From Nitrososphaera sp964556935 (GTDB lineage: Archaea > Thermoproteota > Nitrososphaeria > Nitrososphaerales > Nitrososphaeraceae), in contig CAZKXR010000009.1 in NCBI GenBank assembly GCA_964556935.1, positions 17,399-81,398 on the forward strand: a DNA stretch of 64,000 nucleotides, in the 5' to 3' direction. Positions 32,929-41,854 of this stretch are shown here, in pieces. The position numbers and the translations under genes are program-made. How positions within the stretch are numbered: the stretch's first letter is position 1; every line of letters begins with the position of its first letter. The notes under the pieces were generated by a model. That model saw only the letters and a program-made list of their open reading frames with translations. It was not told the origin of the DNA and did not search any database.

Positions 32929-35659
32929 GCTGATAGAAAGACTCGTTGCCGAGAAATTCGCCAGGGAAGGATTTCAGCAGCTTACAACAATACAGAAAAA
33001 AGCCCTGCCGGTGATTTCAAGGCGGATCAACTGTCTTTTGGTTGCCCCGACTGGCTCTGGCAAGACGGAAGCTGCGGTGATGCCCGTGTTTACCATGCTT
33101 GCCCAAAACCCTGCCCTGCCGGGCAGCATAAGGGCCATGTACATTACCCCATTAAGGGCGCTTAACAACGACGTCCTGAGAAGGGTTATTCACTACGCCC
33201 AGTCCGACGGGCTGCGCGTCGAGATACGCCACGGCGATACGGCCATAAAGGCCAGAAAGAAAATAGTCGAAGACCCGCCGGATATCCTGATAACAACGCC
33301 AGAATCTCTGGCAGTTGTGCTTACCAGCGAAAAGATCCTTTCTGCATTGAAGGGTCTTGAGTTCGTGATCATCGACGAGGTGCATGAGCTGGTTCCAAGC
33401 GAACGTGGTGCGCACCTGTCAATAAGCCTTGAGCGGCTGCAGGCGGCATCAGAACGGCATGTAACAAGGATAGGCCTTTCCGCTACAGTTGGCAACCTGA
33501 AAGAGGCTGCCAGGTTTGTTTCCGGCACGGACCGCCGGTATGCCGTTCTGACGGACGGCGCGTCAAGAGGCTACGATATAGACGTCAGGTACGTCAAGGG
33601 CTCGCTTAACAACGTCGCACACTTCATCATCGAGTACGTCAAGGACAACAAGGTTGAAGGATCCGTTCTGCTTTTCACCAACACCAGAGACGAGGCCGAA
33701 TACCTTGGCACCATAATGAAGAACCAGTCGGAGATCAAGGTTGACATTCATCACGGCTCGCTGTCAAAGGAGATGCGCGAGGAGACGGAGCACACCTTGA
33801 GGGCCGGCGAGGCCGGCATAGTCGTATGCACGAGTTCACTAGAGCTTGGTCTTGACATCGGTTCTGTTGATCTGGTGGTACACTACGGCTCGCCAAGGCA
33901 GGTGTCCAAGCTGATGCAGCGTATAGGCAGAAGCAGGCACAAGCAGAGAACCTTTGCCAAGGGGTTGGTTGTCGTAAACAACCCGGACGACGAGATAGAA
34001 GCCTTTGCCATCATAAACAGGATGAAGAGAGGCTCCATAGAGGAGCAGAACATGCACGAAGGTGCGCTGGATGCCATGGCCCATCAGCTGGTGGGGCTTG
34101 CGATGCAGACCAGGGATCCGATCAGCATCAATGTAGCGTTTGACCTTGTCAGCGGGGCATACCCGTACAGAAACATCGGGATAGGCGACGTGGAAAACTG
34201 CCTTGAGATACTGGGAGGCCACAACATCATCAAGTACGACAGGGACAAGAGATCCTACGTGCGCAGGATAAAGGCGTACAAGTACTATTTTGAAAACCTG
34301 TCCATGATACCGCATGTGCTCAAATTCGAGGTTGTCGACACCATAAGTAAACGCAGGATCGGGGCTCTGGACCAGCAGTTTGTCGGCGACTACGGCGAAA
34401 GGGGAAACGTTTTTGTCCTCAAGGGCTCACAGTGGCGCGTTCTGTCTGTAGACGAGGGAAGGATGACCGTCAACGTAGAGCCGCTGCGCGGGGCGGCGAT
34501 AAACATCCCCTACTGGGTTGGCGAGATGATACCGGTGGATTTCAAGACCGCAGAAGAGGTGGGCAGGATCCGAAACCAGGCGGCAAAAAAGCAGATCAAG
34601 CTTTCAACACCCATAATGGATGACACGCTGTCTGCACTCAAGATAATCCCGGATTCGGAGAACATTGTCGTGGAAAGTCTGGCCGCACGAAACACCGCGG
34701 TTGTTCATTCCGTATTTGGCTCAAAGATCAACAACACGCTGGCATCACTGCTTTCGACCATACTTTCGTCCCAGCTTGGCTACATAGTTGAGTCAAGGTC
34801 AGACGCTTACAGGATAATGCTCACCTCGAGTGCTCGGCTGACCCGGGGCCGCATAGAGGCCACCCTTGCCGACGTGTATGACCTTGAGCCCGTCATCATC
34901 GCTTCGCTTGCTGGCACGCACCAGATGAACTGGAAGGTCTGGATGGTGGCCAAAAGATTTGGGATGCTCAGCCGAGAAGCACTGTACGACAAAAAGGTTG
35001 CAAGGATGATCTACGACAGATACGCAAAGACTCCGGTAAGCTCTGAATCCATCAGGGAGCTTGTCCATGACAAGCACGGCATCGAGCAAGCGCGCAGGGT
35101 TCTTGAGGACGTCAAGCAAGGCAGAATCAAGATCCACTGGATCGAAGTAACGCAGTTTTCCGACCTCGCAAAACCGATAATGGAGCACTCTGCCAAGTCG
35201 GCTGCGGCTCCCCAGAGCATCGAGAAGGGAGTCATAGAGCTGGTAAAGGAGCGGCTTGAAAAGACAAAGCACCGGCTGGTATGCATCCGTTGCGGCAAAT
35301 GGGAGCGGGTAATGGAAACAAGGGAGGCTCCCGACGGCATTGTATGCCCTACCTGCAGGTCTCGGCTTGTTACAGCAACCTTCTGGTCTGACAACGAACT
35401 GTCCAGGATAATTCAAAGGAGGCTTGCAGGATCCAAGCTGTCTGAGGAAGAGGATCACCGTTTTGAACGCGCGTGGAAGGTGGCATCGCTGGTCAACAAT
35501 TTCGGCAAGAAGGCGCTGGTGGTGCTAGCCGGCCACGGCGTGGGTGCGGACACCGGCGCCAGAATACTGCGAAATTACATCGACGACGAGCAGATGTACA
35601 GGAGCATCTACGAAGCAGAAAGGCAGTATGTGATAACCCGGGGGTTCTGGAACGACTAG
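32861..35659 (+). CDS. lhr: Lhr-type superfamily 2 DNA helicase
   Basis: A 932-residue ATP-dependent helicase. Motif I is APTGSGKTEAAVMP (near residue 62), motif II IIDEVHELVPSERG, motif III GLSATVGN, motif VI QRIGRSRHKQRT. The middle and C-terminal parts match the Lhr-core domain, and a zinc knuckle (CIRCG ... CPTCRSRL, about residues 808-840) sits near the C-terminus. Lhr helicases unwind DNA and RNA:DNA hybrids in repair. The start at 32861 lies within the preceding micro-protein gene; the N-terminal residues before ESELIERLVAEKF are poorly conserved, so a later start is possible. Convergent 4-bp overlap with RPA. Confidence 0.88.
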   Translation: MKDLIQSSGSISSTELQTRTESELIERLVAEKFAREGFQQLTTIQKKALPVISRRINCLLVAPTGSGKTEAAVMPVFTMLAQNPALPGSIRAMYITPLRALNNDVLRRVIHYAQSDGLRVEIRHGDTAIKARKKIVEDPPDILITTPESLAVVLTSEKILSALKGLEFVIIDEVHELVPSERGAHLSISLERLQAASERHVTRIGLSATVGNLKEAARFVSGTDRRYAVLTDGASRGYDIDVRYVKGSLNNVAHFIIEYVKDNKVEGSVLLFTNTRDEAEYLGTIMKNQSEIKVDIHHGSLSKEMREETEHTLRAGEAGIVVCTSSLELGLDIGSVDLVVHYGSPRQVSKLMQRIGRSRHKQRTFAKGLVVVNNPDDEIEAFAIINRMKRGSIEEQNMHEGALDAMAHQLVGLAMQTRDPISINVAFDLVSGAYPYRNIGIGDVENCLEILGGHNIIKYDRDKRSYVRRIKAYKYYFENLSMIPHVLKFEVVDTISKRRIGALDQQFVGDYGERGNVFVLKGSQWRVLSVDEGRMTVNVEPLRGAAINIPYWVGEMIPVDFKTAEEVGRIRNQAAKKQIKLSTPIMDDTLSALKIIPDSENIVVESLAARNTAVVHSVFGSKINNTLASLLSTILSSQLGYIVESRSDAYRIMLTSSARLTRGRIEATLADVYDLEPVIIASLAGTHQMNWKVWMVAKRFGMLSREALYDKKVARMIYDRYAKTPVSSESIRELVHDKHGIEQARRVLEDVKQGRIKIHWIEVTQFSDLAKPIMEHSAKSAAAPQSIEKGVIELVKERLEKTKHRLVCIRCGKWERVMETREAPDGIVCPTCRSRLVTATFWSDNELSRIIQRRLAGSKLSEEEDHRFERAWKVASLVNNFGKKALVVLAGHGVGADTGARILRNYIDDEQMYRSIYEAERQYVITRGFWND

Positions 35660-37095
35660 CCAAGATGCAGTATGGAAGAGTAGGGCCGCATCGTTAGTTC
35701 TGGCTTGCCTTCCCTTCCAGGACCGGCGGTCGCGCCGATAAGCCTTATCCTGTCGCCGACGGTCAGCTTGTTGACCGACGAGCTCTGGGCGCGCCATCCT
35801 ACAAGGCGGATCTCGCCGGTATCGTCTCCAAGCAGCGTGGACGTTACCGGAACAACCTCGCCGGTTTTCGTGTTCACATCAGCGGTGTCCGGCGCCTGCA
35901 ACACTATTGCTTCTACAACGACAGGTTCGGAATTGGCTACAATATCCTTGATCTTGGTCTCAAACTTGGACAGGTTTGGAAAAGACTGGTCATCGTCGGT
36001 GACGCGGATGTACGAGTCCTCCTTGGACAGGGTGACGGAATTGCCAAAGATCCTGCTTGGAACGCATTCTACCATCGTCCCCGGCGCCAGCTGGCCTGCA
36101 GATACAAGTGAGTTGTCGACAGTCATGGTCAGGGCCCTTCCTGCCCGGTCTGCGGCAAGGCAGACAAAGCTTCCCCGTCCGGTTTCCTCTCCAACGGAGA
36201 TTATCCTCAGCGGCATCACGTCCACGTCTTCCTGAGAGCCGGAGAATTCCAGCGCTGTGCCCTCGTCGCCGTGGATCTCAAAGTCTCCGCCGCCAAACTG
36301 CGGATTACCCTGTTTTACCCGCACGCCTATCAGCCGCACCTTCGTGCCAGTCTTGAAGACCTTGGGAACGCGGGATTCATCCACGTTCCAGATGACGGCG
36401 CGCAGGGTCCTGGTGTTGGATTCATTTGAGATCTGCATCTGCAGCGACTTGCTTGGCTCGCCGCGCTGGTTGACAAAGTCGGTTATCCGCGGATTTGAAT
36501 TAACGTATCCGGAAATTACGGCAGAATCCTGCGTTTCGCTGATGCTGTCCACGTTGGCAGTCAGCGAGTCTACTGTGGGTATGGAGGGGTCGTCCTGCGC
36601 CAGTTCAATAGAGCTATAACTTCCCAGGTTGATGACAGGCTTGCCGTCAAGGCCAGCACGCACGTACCCCTTGACTATCTTTATCAGGTCGCCGGCCTGC
36701 AGACCCATCTCGTCTGGAAGGTTCACCTGCTTGTCCCACAGCTTGACCTTTACCCTAGAACCCCTGTCAAAGACCACCAGCGTCCGAGTGGTGGACTGCT
36801 CGTTGGTCTCCTTTCTTGTAAATTTGTAAACGGGATAGATGTTCATGATTCGCCCGACGACGGTCACGTCCTTGGCACCGATGTAGATGTCCTTTAGGCC
36901 AGACTGCGTTTTTGGTATGCTGTCAAACGAGATTCCTAGGTCAGCAGCAACTAAGAAGAGCGCCCCCTGATCTGTAAGGTAGCCGGCACCAACCTTGCGC
37001 TTTTTTTCATCTATCATGTCCCGGATAATCTCCGCCGTCAGATCAGGCTTTTGCCTAAGCATTATGTTGACCATGTCTGCAAAATTCAGGGACAA
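35656..37095 (-). CDS. rpa: replication protein A (single-stranded DNA-binding)
   Basis: A 479-residue protein with several OB folds: about 70-170 (TVVGRIMNIYPVYKFTRKE ... VKLWDKQ), about 185-280 (AVISGYVNSNPRITDF ... LRAVIWNVDESRVP) and about 370-475 (PVVVEAIVLQAPDTADVN ... IRLVGWRAQSS). The regular spacing of LVGW/AVIWN/VKLWD Trp motifs is typical of archaeal RPA. It protects ssDNA in replication and repair. It converges on the Lhr helicase, so the two act on related substrates without being an operon. Confidence 0.87.
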   Translation of the reverse strand: MSLNFADMVNIMLRQKPDLTAEIIRDMIDEKKRKVGAGYLTDQGALFLVAADLGISFDSIPKTQSGLKDIYIGAKDVTVVGRIMNIYPVYKFTRKETNEQSTTRTLVVFDRGSRVKVKLWDKQVNLPDEMGLQAGDLIKIVKGYVRAGLDGKPVINLGSYSSIELAQDDPSIPTVDSLTANVDSISETQDSAVISGYVNSNPRITDFVNQRGEPSKSLQMQISNESNTRTLRAVIWNVDESRVPKVFKTGTKVRLIGVRVKQGNPQFGGGDFEIHGDEGTALEFSGSQEDVDVMPLRIISVGEETGRGSFVCLAADRAGRALTMTVDNSLVSAGQLAPGTMVECVPSRIFGNSVTLSKEDSYIRVTDDDQSFPNLSKFETKIKDIVANSEPVVVEAIVLQAPDTADVNTKTGEVVPVTSTLLGDDTGEIRLVGWRAQSSSVNKLTVGDRIRLIGATAGPGREGKPELTMRPYSSILHLG

Positions 37096-37267
37096 AGACC
37101 TTCAGCCAGGGACATCATTGTTGGACTTGCCTATATATCTTGACAAAAACATGTGTTAACGGGCAAGATTAGCAGATTTCGCGGCTTGCTGGCGCCGCGC
37201 ACCATCTGTTTGTACCTGACCTGATGGTCTTTTTCCACTGGTCTGGTTGGAACGACTATCATTCCGG

Positions 37268-38110
37268 TCAGACGGAAAATGGCTTTTGCGCTTCAAAGGC
37301 CGGGTTTTTCTCCCCTATCAGGTAATAGTTGGGCGTCTGGTCTGGCGGCATTCGCCGGACGATCCTTTTGTGGAACTTTTTGTAGTCGCCTCTAAACCTG
37401 CTGTGGTTCCAAACGCCCAAAAGCTCGGCGGTAAACTTGCTGTTGAATGTGCCATCAGAGGAAAGCTGGTTGTCTTGGCAGCCGGATATCAAGAGGACAG
37501 TGGCCTTGACCTTGTTCTGTGATTCCTTGAGGCTTTTATCCTTGAGTATCCCGTCGTAGAACTCCTTGTTTGCCCGGTAGGCGCGGCGTGCCACGTCGGA
37601 TGGCATGAACTTGTATCTTGTTTTACGGTCATCAGTGTTGGTACTGCGCATCTCGACTCTGTCACCATAGTATAACTGCTTGGTTACGGTGCCGCTGTGG
37701 CAGCTGTCGGACATGACTAGAACCCGGACGCCCTGTGCAAACTGCTTTAGCAGCGAGTACAGTTCGTCATCTACAAACTCGCCGTCGTACAGGCACCAGG
37801 TTTCATCCTCCTCGTCCAGTTCTTCATCGTTGTTGATGTCTGGAAGCTGCCCGCCGTGGCCGGAATAATAGAGCACAAAGATGTCGCCGGACTTTAAGGT
37901 TTTTGCAGCTTGGCGAATATTGCTCATTACCTGCCTTCTAGTGGCATTCTTTGTCAAGAGCGTGATCACCTGTTCAAAGTTCTGGGATTTGGCTATCTCG
38001 GATATATCCTGCGCATCTGCTTCGCAGGCGTTCAGCTCACCGGACCAGCCGTCGTATTTTTTGGGGTCTACAGCGTTAAGGCCGATAGAAAGCGCGATTC
38101 CCTTGGTCAT
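37268..38110 (-). CDS. caspase-like (peptidase C14/metacaspase-type) protease
   Basis: A 280-residue protein with the caspase fold throughout. The catalytic dyad is His85 in FVLYYSGHGGQLPD and Cys137 in VLVMSDSCHSGT, separated by an acidic insert (DINNDEELDEEDETW) that could bind calcium as in metacaspases. The p20-like core begins immediately (KGIALSIGLNAVDP), so no prodomain exists. The ATG at 38110 is used; a TTG at 38137 gives nine more residues and is better placed relative to a TATA-like TTAGATTTAC at about 38158. Cleavage after Arg/Lys is the metacaspase norm, untested here. Confidence 0.85.
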   Translation of the reverse strand: MTKGIALSIGLNAVDPKKYDGWSGELNACEADAQDISEIAKSQNFEQVITLLTKNATRRQVMSNIRQAAKTLKSGDIFVLYYSGHGGQLPDINNDEELDEEDETWCLYDGEFVDDELYSLLKQFAQGVRVLVMSDSCHSGTVTKQLYYGDRVEMRSTNTDDRKTRYKFMPSDVARRAYRANKEFYDGILKDKSLKESQNKVKATVLLISGCQDNQLSSDGTFNSKFTAELLGVWNHSRFRGDYKKFHKRIVRRMPPDQTPNYYLIGEKNPAFEAQKPFSV

Positions 38111-38347
38111 AAAACGTCCCCCAATTCCTGGCTGCAAAGCCGAACCGTTGTTTGAACAGTAAATCTAACAAAGGAACCCATCATGTCGTTTTTTAATAGT
38201 TAGATAAGTACTATAAAAATAGATTTCAAGGCACCCAGTATTGCTATAAATTCAAGGTGGCCAGCCAAAGCAGCAGTATTAATCCAGAAAACAGTTACGC
38301 TGATATCAACACTATCATTGCAAAAGTTCTCTTACAGCCGTCTGCCC

Positions 38348-38877
38348 CTAATAACGCGTTTTGTAGAAATCTAACTTCCACTCACCTATTTTTTCTCCAC
38401 TCCTTACAAACGTCTTGCAAAAGAGGTCTGCTATGACTGGCAATTCCAGGTAGTCAATGAGAATGGCTATCCATGCCGCGTAGAATGGAATTTCAACCGC
38501 GCTAGATCCGCTAAACACATCGTACACCACCTCATCGGTGAGCCAGAATATGTGAAAGACCTGCACAGCAAGCATTGCAAGAAACAGGGCGTTCTTTGCA
38601 GATCCTTTTGATGATTGTATATGCTCAGAGAATAGTAAGTCAGACCCGCCACCAAGGCAGGAACCTCGATGTAGTCGATCACCACAAAAAGTAGTAAAAC
38701 GGGTCCGCTTTGTGACAGGACAAAGGCGCTCTCTCCTGTTATGCGCTTGACGACAACATCAGCTGTAAGCCAGTAGAGGTGTATCAGCTGCAAAGATACC
38801 AGGAAAAACGCTACCTTCAGGTTCAGGTTCTCGTACCTTTGCCAGAATTTTGCTAGCTTCTGTACAGCGACAAACAT
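38348..38877 (-). pseudogene. frameshifted membrane protein with internal duplication
   Basis: Two overlapping frames together encode one protein made of two similar halves. Half 1 has LIHLYWLTADVV and VIDYIEVPALVA; half 2, in a shifted frame, has VFHIFWLTDEVV and LIDYLELPVIAD. Joining them near 38641-38650 (one base apparently missing within GGTGGCGGGTCTGAC) gives a continuous protein of about 175 residues with probably four membrane helices. The ATG at 38877 follows a TATA-like TTTATATTG about 28 nt upstream. It is either a true pseudogene or a draft-sequence error. Family unknown. Confidence 0.65.
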
Positions 38878-39072
38878 AAACAACAACCGACTTGGGTATA
38901 CAATATAAAGCACGTAAAATTTTAAAAGAGTTGATTTCTATCATCGGCCTTTTTTCTAATTCCACCTCCCAAAATCTTTGTTAATCCTTCCTGCTTTCAC
39001 AATTGGTAAGCCCGCTGGACTATTGGACCAAAAAGAGGCATTGAACATACCTTGCAACGGCCCTCTGAACAA

Positions 39073-39588
39073 TCATGCTGTTCTTGGGGAGCCATATTTT
39101 TCGTAAAAGACAAGTTCATCAAGCTGAATGCGATTCTTCTTACCGCGGATATTTCTTGCAGGATATCCAAAACCCACGATTATTGAGGGGCTGAGCTCGT
39201 CAGGGATGCCAAAGTCCGTCCGAAGTTTTTCTTCCCTGATGCCGGTAAAGACGCATGAAACCACGCCATGATTCCATGCGGCCAGCTGCATATCCTGTAC
39301 CACCCTTCCAGCATCGATTAAATGGAACCGGTATTTTGGGTTGGTAAGCACGATTATTGCAAAGTTTGCACCTGAAACCCAGCCTCCGCTTGTGCTGTCC
39401 TCAGCCAGTTTTTTGAGGTTATCTTTGTTCTGCACCACGATAAACCGCCAGTGCTGGGTGTTTAGCCCCGTGCCTGTCAGCCGGGCAGATTCCAGAATTC
39501 TCGACTTTATCTCTGAAGAAACTTCCTTCTGTGCAAAATCCCTTACATCAAGTTTAGTTGCTATGCATTCAAAAGTGTCCACCATCAT
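39073..39588 (-). CDS. nitroreductase-family flavoprotein
   Basis: A 171-residue FMN-dependent NAD(P)H oxidoreductase of the nitroreductase fold. Seen: an N-terminal KLDVRDFAQKEVSSEIKSRIL (compare the RRSVRxF start), ARLTGTGLNTQHWRFIVVQN (NxQxWRF FMN site), LAAWNHGVVSCVFTGI, and IVGFGYPARNIRGKKNR near the end. The first conserved Arg of RSxRxF-type enzymes is VRDF here. The physiological substrate is unknown. A single gene with no operon partners. Confidence 0.85.
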   Translation of the reverse strand: MMVDTFECIATKLDVRDFAQKEVSSEIKSRILESARLTGTGLNTQHWRFIVVQNKDNLKKLAEDSTSGGWVSGANFAIIVLTNPKYRFHLIDAGRVVQDMQLAAWNHGVVSCVFTGIREEKLRTDFGIPDELSPSIIVGFGYPARNIRGKKNRIQLDELVFYEKYGSPRTA

Positions 39589-39706
39589 TCACCTTCATTT
39601 GTTCTGGCTGCAGTCTAGTTGGCTTGCAAATGTTTTAAATCTTTTTTAAGTTTCAGCGCAAGAGACTTGAAGAAGTTTATCTATCAGATTTTGTAAAATA
39701 CTGCAG

Positions 39707-40591
39707 ATGCCGAGTTCTGGCTGGATTACAGGTGTCATTTTGTTCTTGGCTCTGCTGCTGATACCCCTTCATGCCAGAGTGGAGGGCCAGAATGACAGCG
39801 TTGCAGAACTGTCTATAGATTGGAGCATACTTGATTACAATTTTTCCGGATACGAAAGAAATGAAGCGCTGATACTTGGTGGTGCTATACATGGATGTTC
39901 TGAAGAACTCGGCAGTGTGAAGATCCTTATCTACAACCAGAACAACGAAATTGCGTACCAGCGGGATACAGTACTGCATGGTTGCGATTTTCTACGGTAT
40001 GTGCCTCTTTCATCGCTGAAAGAATCCGGGATATTCAACGTGTATGTTGAGTACAAGGGCCAGCGAGATGGCCCCAAGAGTTTCTTTCTCCGAGAGCCGA
40101 TTTCCGGATTTGCAGATGTACAAGTCGCTGCAAAGAACCGGATGGCTGGCAATTTTACCATGACTGTCATAACCATTTCAAATGCAAACTATTCCACAAC
40201 GGCCGTCTGGGAGTTGGCTGTCTTTGCTGATGCAGATATCGACCTGTTTAAACTACCAAAGAACTGGACAGGAGCGGTTGACANNNNNNNNNNNNNNNNN
40301 NNNNNNNNNNNNNNNNNNNNNNNNNNNNNNNNNNNNNNNNNNNNNNNNNNNNNNNNNNNNNNNNNNNNNNNNNNNNNNNNNNNGTTTAAACTACCAAAGA
40401 ACTGGACAGGAGCGGTTGACAGCGGTAACCGAGCTACTTTTTACACGTTAAGCAACCCAATTGAACCGGGAGAAAACTCGGCCATCAGGCTCTATCAAAA
40501 GGTGCTGCCAATCCAGAGTTTTGACTGGGCTGCATACGACAGCGCCGGTCTTGAGATAGCCAGCGGCTCTACAATAGTCAGACGTTGGTGA
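39707..40591 (+). CDS. secreted/membrane protein interrupted by assembly gap
   Basis: An N-terminal signal or anchor (WITGVILFLALLLIPLHARV) is followed by an Ig-like outside region: ILGGAIHGCSEELGSVKILIYNQN, DTVLHGCDFLRYVPL (two Cys) and glycosylation-type NFT/NYS sites. The sequence is split by 100 Ns at 40284-40383, but the 38 bases before the gap recur exactly after it, so the gap is an unmerged overlap. Removing 138 bases keeps the frame and gives about 248 residues. Family not recognised. It resembles other anchored surface proteins of this genome. Confidence 0.65.
   Translation: MPSSGWITGVILFLALLLIPLHARVEGQNDSVAELSIDWSILDYNFSGYERNEALILGGAIHGCSEELGSVKILIYNQNNEIAYQRDTVLHGCDFLRYVPLSSLKESGIFNVYVEYKGQRDGPKSFFLREPISGFADVQVAAKNRMAGNFTMTVITISNANYSTTAVWELAVFADADIDLFKLPKNWTGAVDXXXXXXXXXXXXXXXXXXXXXXXXXXXXXXXXXXFKLPKNWTGAVDSGNRATFYTLSNPIEPGENSAIRLYQKVLPIQSFDWAAYDSAGLEIASGSTIVRRW
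40246..40421. other. 100-N assembly gap flanked by a 38-bp exact duplicate
   Basis: Ns occupy 40284-40383. The 38 bases at 40246-40283 are identical to 40384-40421. This is how an unmerged end overlap between two contigs looks. The real chromosome most likely has one copy and no gap. Confidence 0.9.
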
Positions 40592-40772
40592 TAGACCTGA
40601 CAGTAGATGCCTAAACCGCTCTGACACGCAGCTTTTATTGTCTTGTTTATAAAGTGCGTCCTAGGCAGGCGTCGGACCAAGTCCCTTCTGTCGGCTGGAA
40701 AACCTAAAGAAATTGCTATTATAACAGCCGCTGTTATTCCTACTATGATTGCATAATGCCACTGGCAGTTAT

Positions 40773-41330
40773 CTACTTGCGTCCCTCCATCCTGCTTATT
40801 CTGTCTGACATGAAATAAGCCCCGGCTGCCAGCACTGCCACTGTCAATGGGGCCGTGTACTGGCTGTAAAGGGAGAGAGAAGAAAATGCTGTTGGTCCTA
40901 TAGCTAGGGCAAGTAACCCTCCACCACAACATGAAAAACTTGTGAAGAATGCCGGCAAAAGTCCAAGCAAGCCTTTTGATTCTGTCTTTGTTATGCATGC
41001 CCGGGCTGCCTTTCTGGAATAGTGCATCAATGAGAAGTTCAGACCTACCAAAAACGAAGAGGTTGTTAGGAATGCAAGAGCGCCATAGAATATGAACATA
41101 AAGACCCCCTCTGCAGGAATAATGCTGAGCCCGATGGATGTCGCCCTGATAACAGGATAGCCTCCACTGGCCGAATGCAGGCCAGGTACGTATGAAATAA
41201 TTCCTACTACTAGCATGTAGACGATTGCGTATGCCAGCCCGGATCCGACAAGAACCGCGGCGTGTTTCCTTGATCTTATGACACTCAGTATCGGCGAGAA
41301 CCTGAATTTCTGATAATGAGTGCTTTGCAT
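40773..41330 (-). CDS. membrane protein with intramembrane Cys-Cys pair (possible Hg transporter)
   Basis: A 185-residue protein with four to five membrane spans (about 24-50, 66-100, 125-150, 160-178). The span at about 130 contains FFTSFSCCGGGLLALAIG, a vicinal Cys pair inside a helix as in bacterial MerT. It is divergent from the HxlR-family regulator across a short region with a CATAG-TAG-CTATG palindrome, and near merA. A minus-strand TATA-like TAAATACT about 27 nt before the ATG at 41330 supports the start. Mercury uptake is inference; no sequence homology to MerT is claimed beyond the Cys pair and topology. Confidence 0.65.
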   Translation of the reverse strand: MQSTHYQKFRFSPILSVIRSRKHAAVLVGSGLAYAIVYMLVVGIISYVPGLHSASGGYPVIRATSIGLSIIPAEGVFMFIFYGALAFLTTSSFLVGLNFSLMHYSRKAARACITKTESKGLLGLLPAFFTSFSCCGGGLLALAIGPTAFSSLSLYSQYTAPLTVAVLAAGAYFMSDRISRMEGRK

Positions 41331-41383
41331 TCTCCCATAACACTTTACAACGAATAGTATTTAGCCTATCAAGTTTATAGCAA

Positions 41384-41396
41384 CATAGTAGCTATG
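41384..41396. promoter_or_regulatory. CATAG-N3-CTATG palindrome at divergent promoter
   Basis: CATAGTAGCTATG is a perfect inverted repeat overlapping the ATG of the HxlR-family gene (41394) and lying upstream of the TATA-like box of the opposite-strand CC membrane protein. The same half-sites (CATAGT/ACTATG) recur in the cluster at 42095-42162 before the Cys-rich peptide and merA, suggesting one regulator acts at both. Confidence 0.55.
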
Positions 41397-41789
41397 GTCA
41401 AACATAGTGTTGGCGTGATATGTCTCTGCCCCCTTGAAGGAGTTATTGACATAATCAGCAAAAAGTGGGCTCTCCTGATTGTAAATGAAATCGGCAACCA
41501 CAAGCGTATTAGGTACAATGATTTGATGAGGGAGATACACGGAATAAGTCCAAAGACACTCGCCGATACACTGAAGGTTCTGGTCAAATACAACCTTGTA
41601 AAACGGGAGGCCTTCAACGAGATTCCGCCCAGAGTTGATTATATTTTAACAAAGGACGGCGAGGAGCTCAGACTAGCTATCATTCCCATATTGCAGTGGG
41701 CACTGGCAAAGAAAGGAACTGTTATAGCCCATTGCTCTTGCACCATGATACCAAAGGGTAAAAGGATAGAAAAGGAAGACATCTCCTAA
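41394..41789 (+). CDS. HxlR-family transcriptional regulator, cysteine-bearing
   Basis: A 131-residue winged-helix protein of the HxlR type: LCPLEGVIDIISKKWALLIVNEIG, RYNDLMREIHGISPKTLADTLKVL (recognition helix) and the wing YILTKDGEELRLAIIPILQWA. Two cysteine clusters, VICLCPLEG at residues 8-16 and HCSCTM near the C-terminus, are not part of the typical core and could sense a thiophilic metal or redox state. It is divergent from the CC membrane protein and upstream of the MerF-like/merA genes; its start overlaps a palindrome. Role as mercury-responsive regulator is inference. Confidence 0.8.
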   Translation: MVKHSVGVICLCPLEGVIDIISKKWALLIVNEIGNHKRIRYNDLMREIHGISPKTLADTLKVLVKYNLVKREAFNEIPPRVDYILTKDGEELRLAIIPILQWALAKKGTVIAHCSCTMIPKGKRIEKEDIS

Positions 41790-41854
41790 CTTTCGTCAGA
41801 GTAAGTGACTATTGAGCCAGATACTTTCCTTCTTAAATATCGGTCAAACGTAGA

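Noticed and set aside
38257..38440. Plus-strand GTG frame starting MASQSSSINPENSYADIN.
   Set aside because: A TATAAA box lies only about 10 nt before the GTG, the second half overlaps the membrane pseudogene antisense, and no homologue is recognised.
40600..40770. Minus-strand hydrophobic stretch (HYAIIVGITAAVIIAISLGF) after the CC membrane protein, possibly a small membrane gene.
   Set aside because: No ATG, GTG or TTG lies in frame before the hydrophobic part after the upstream gene, and the frame runs into the opposite-strand surface-protein gene.
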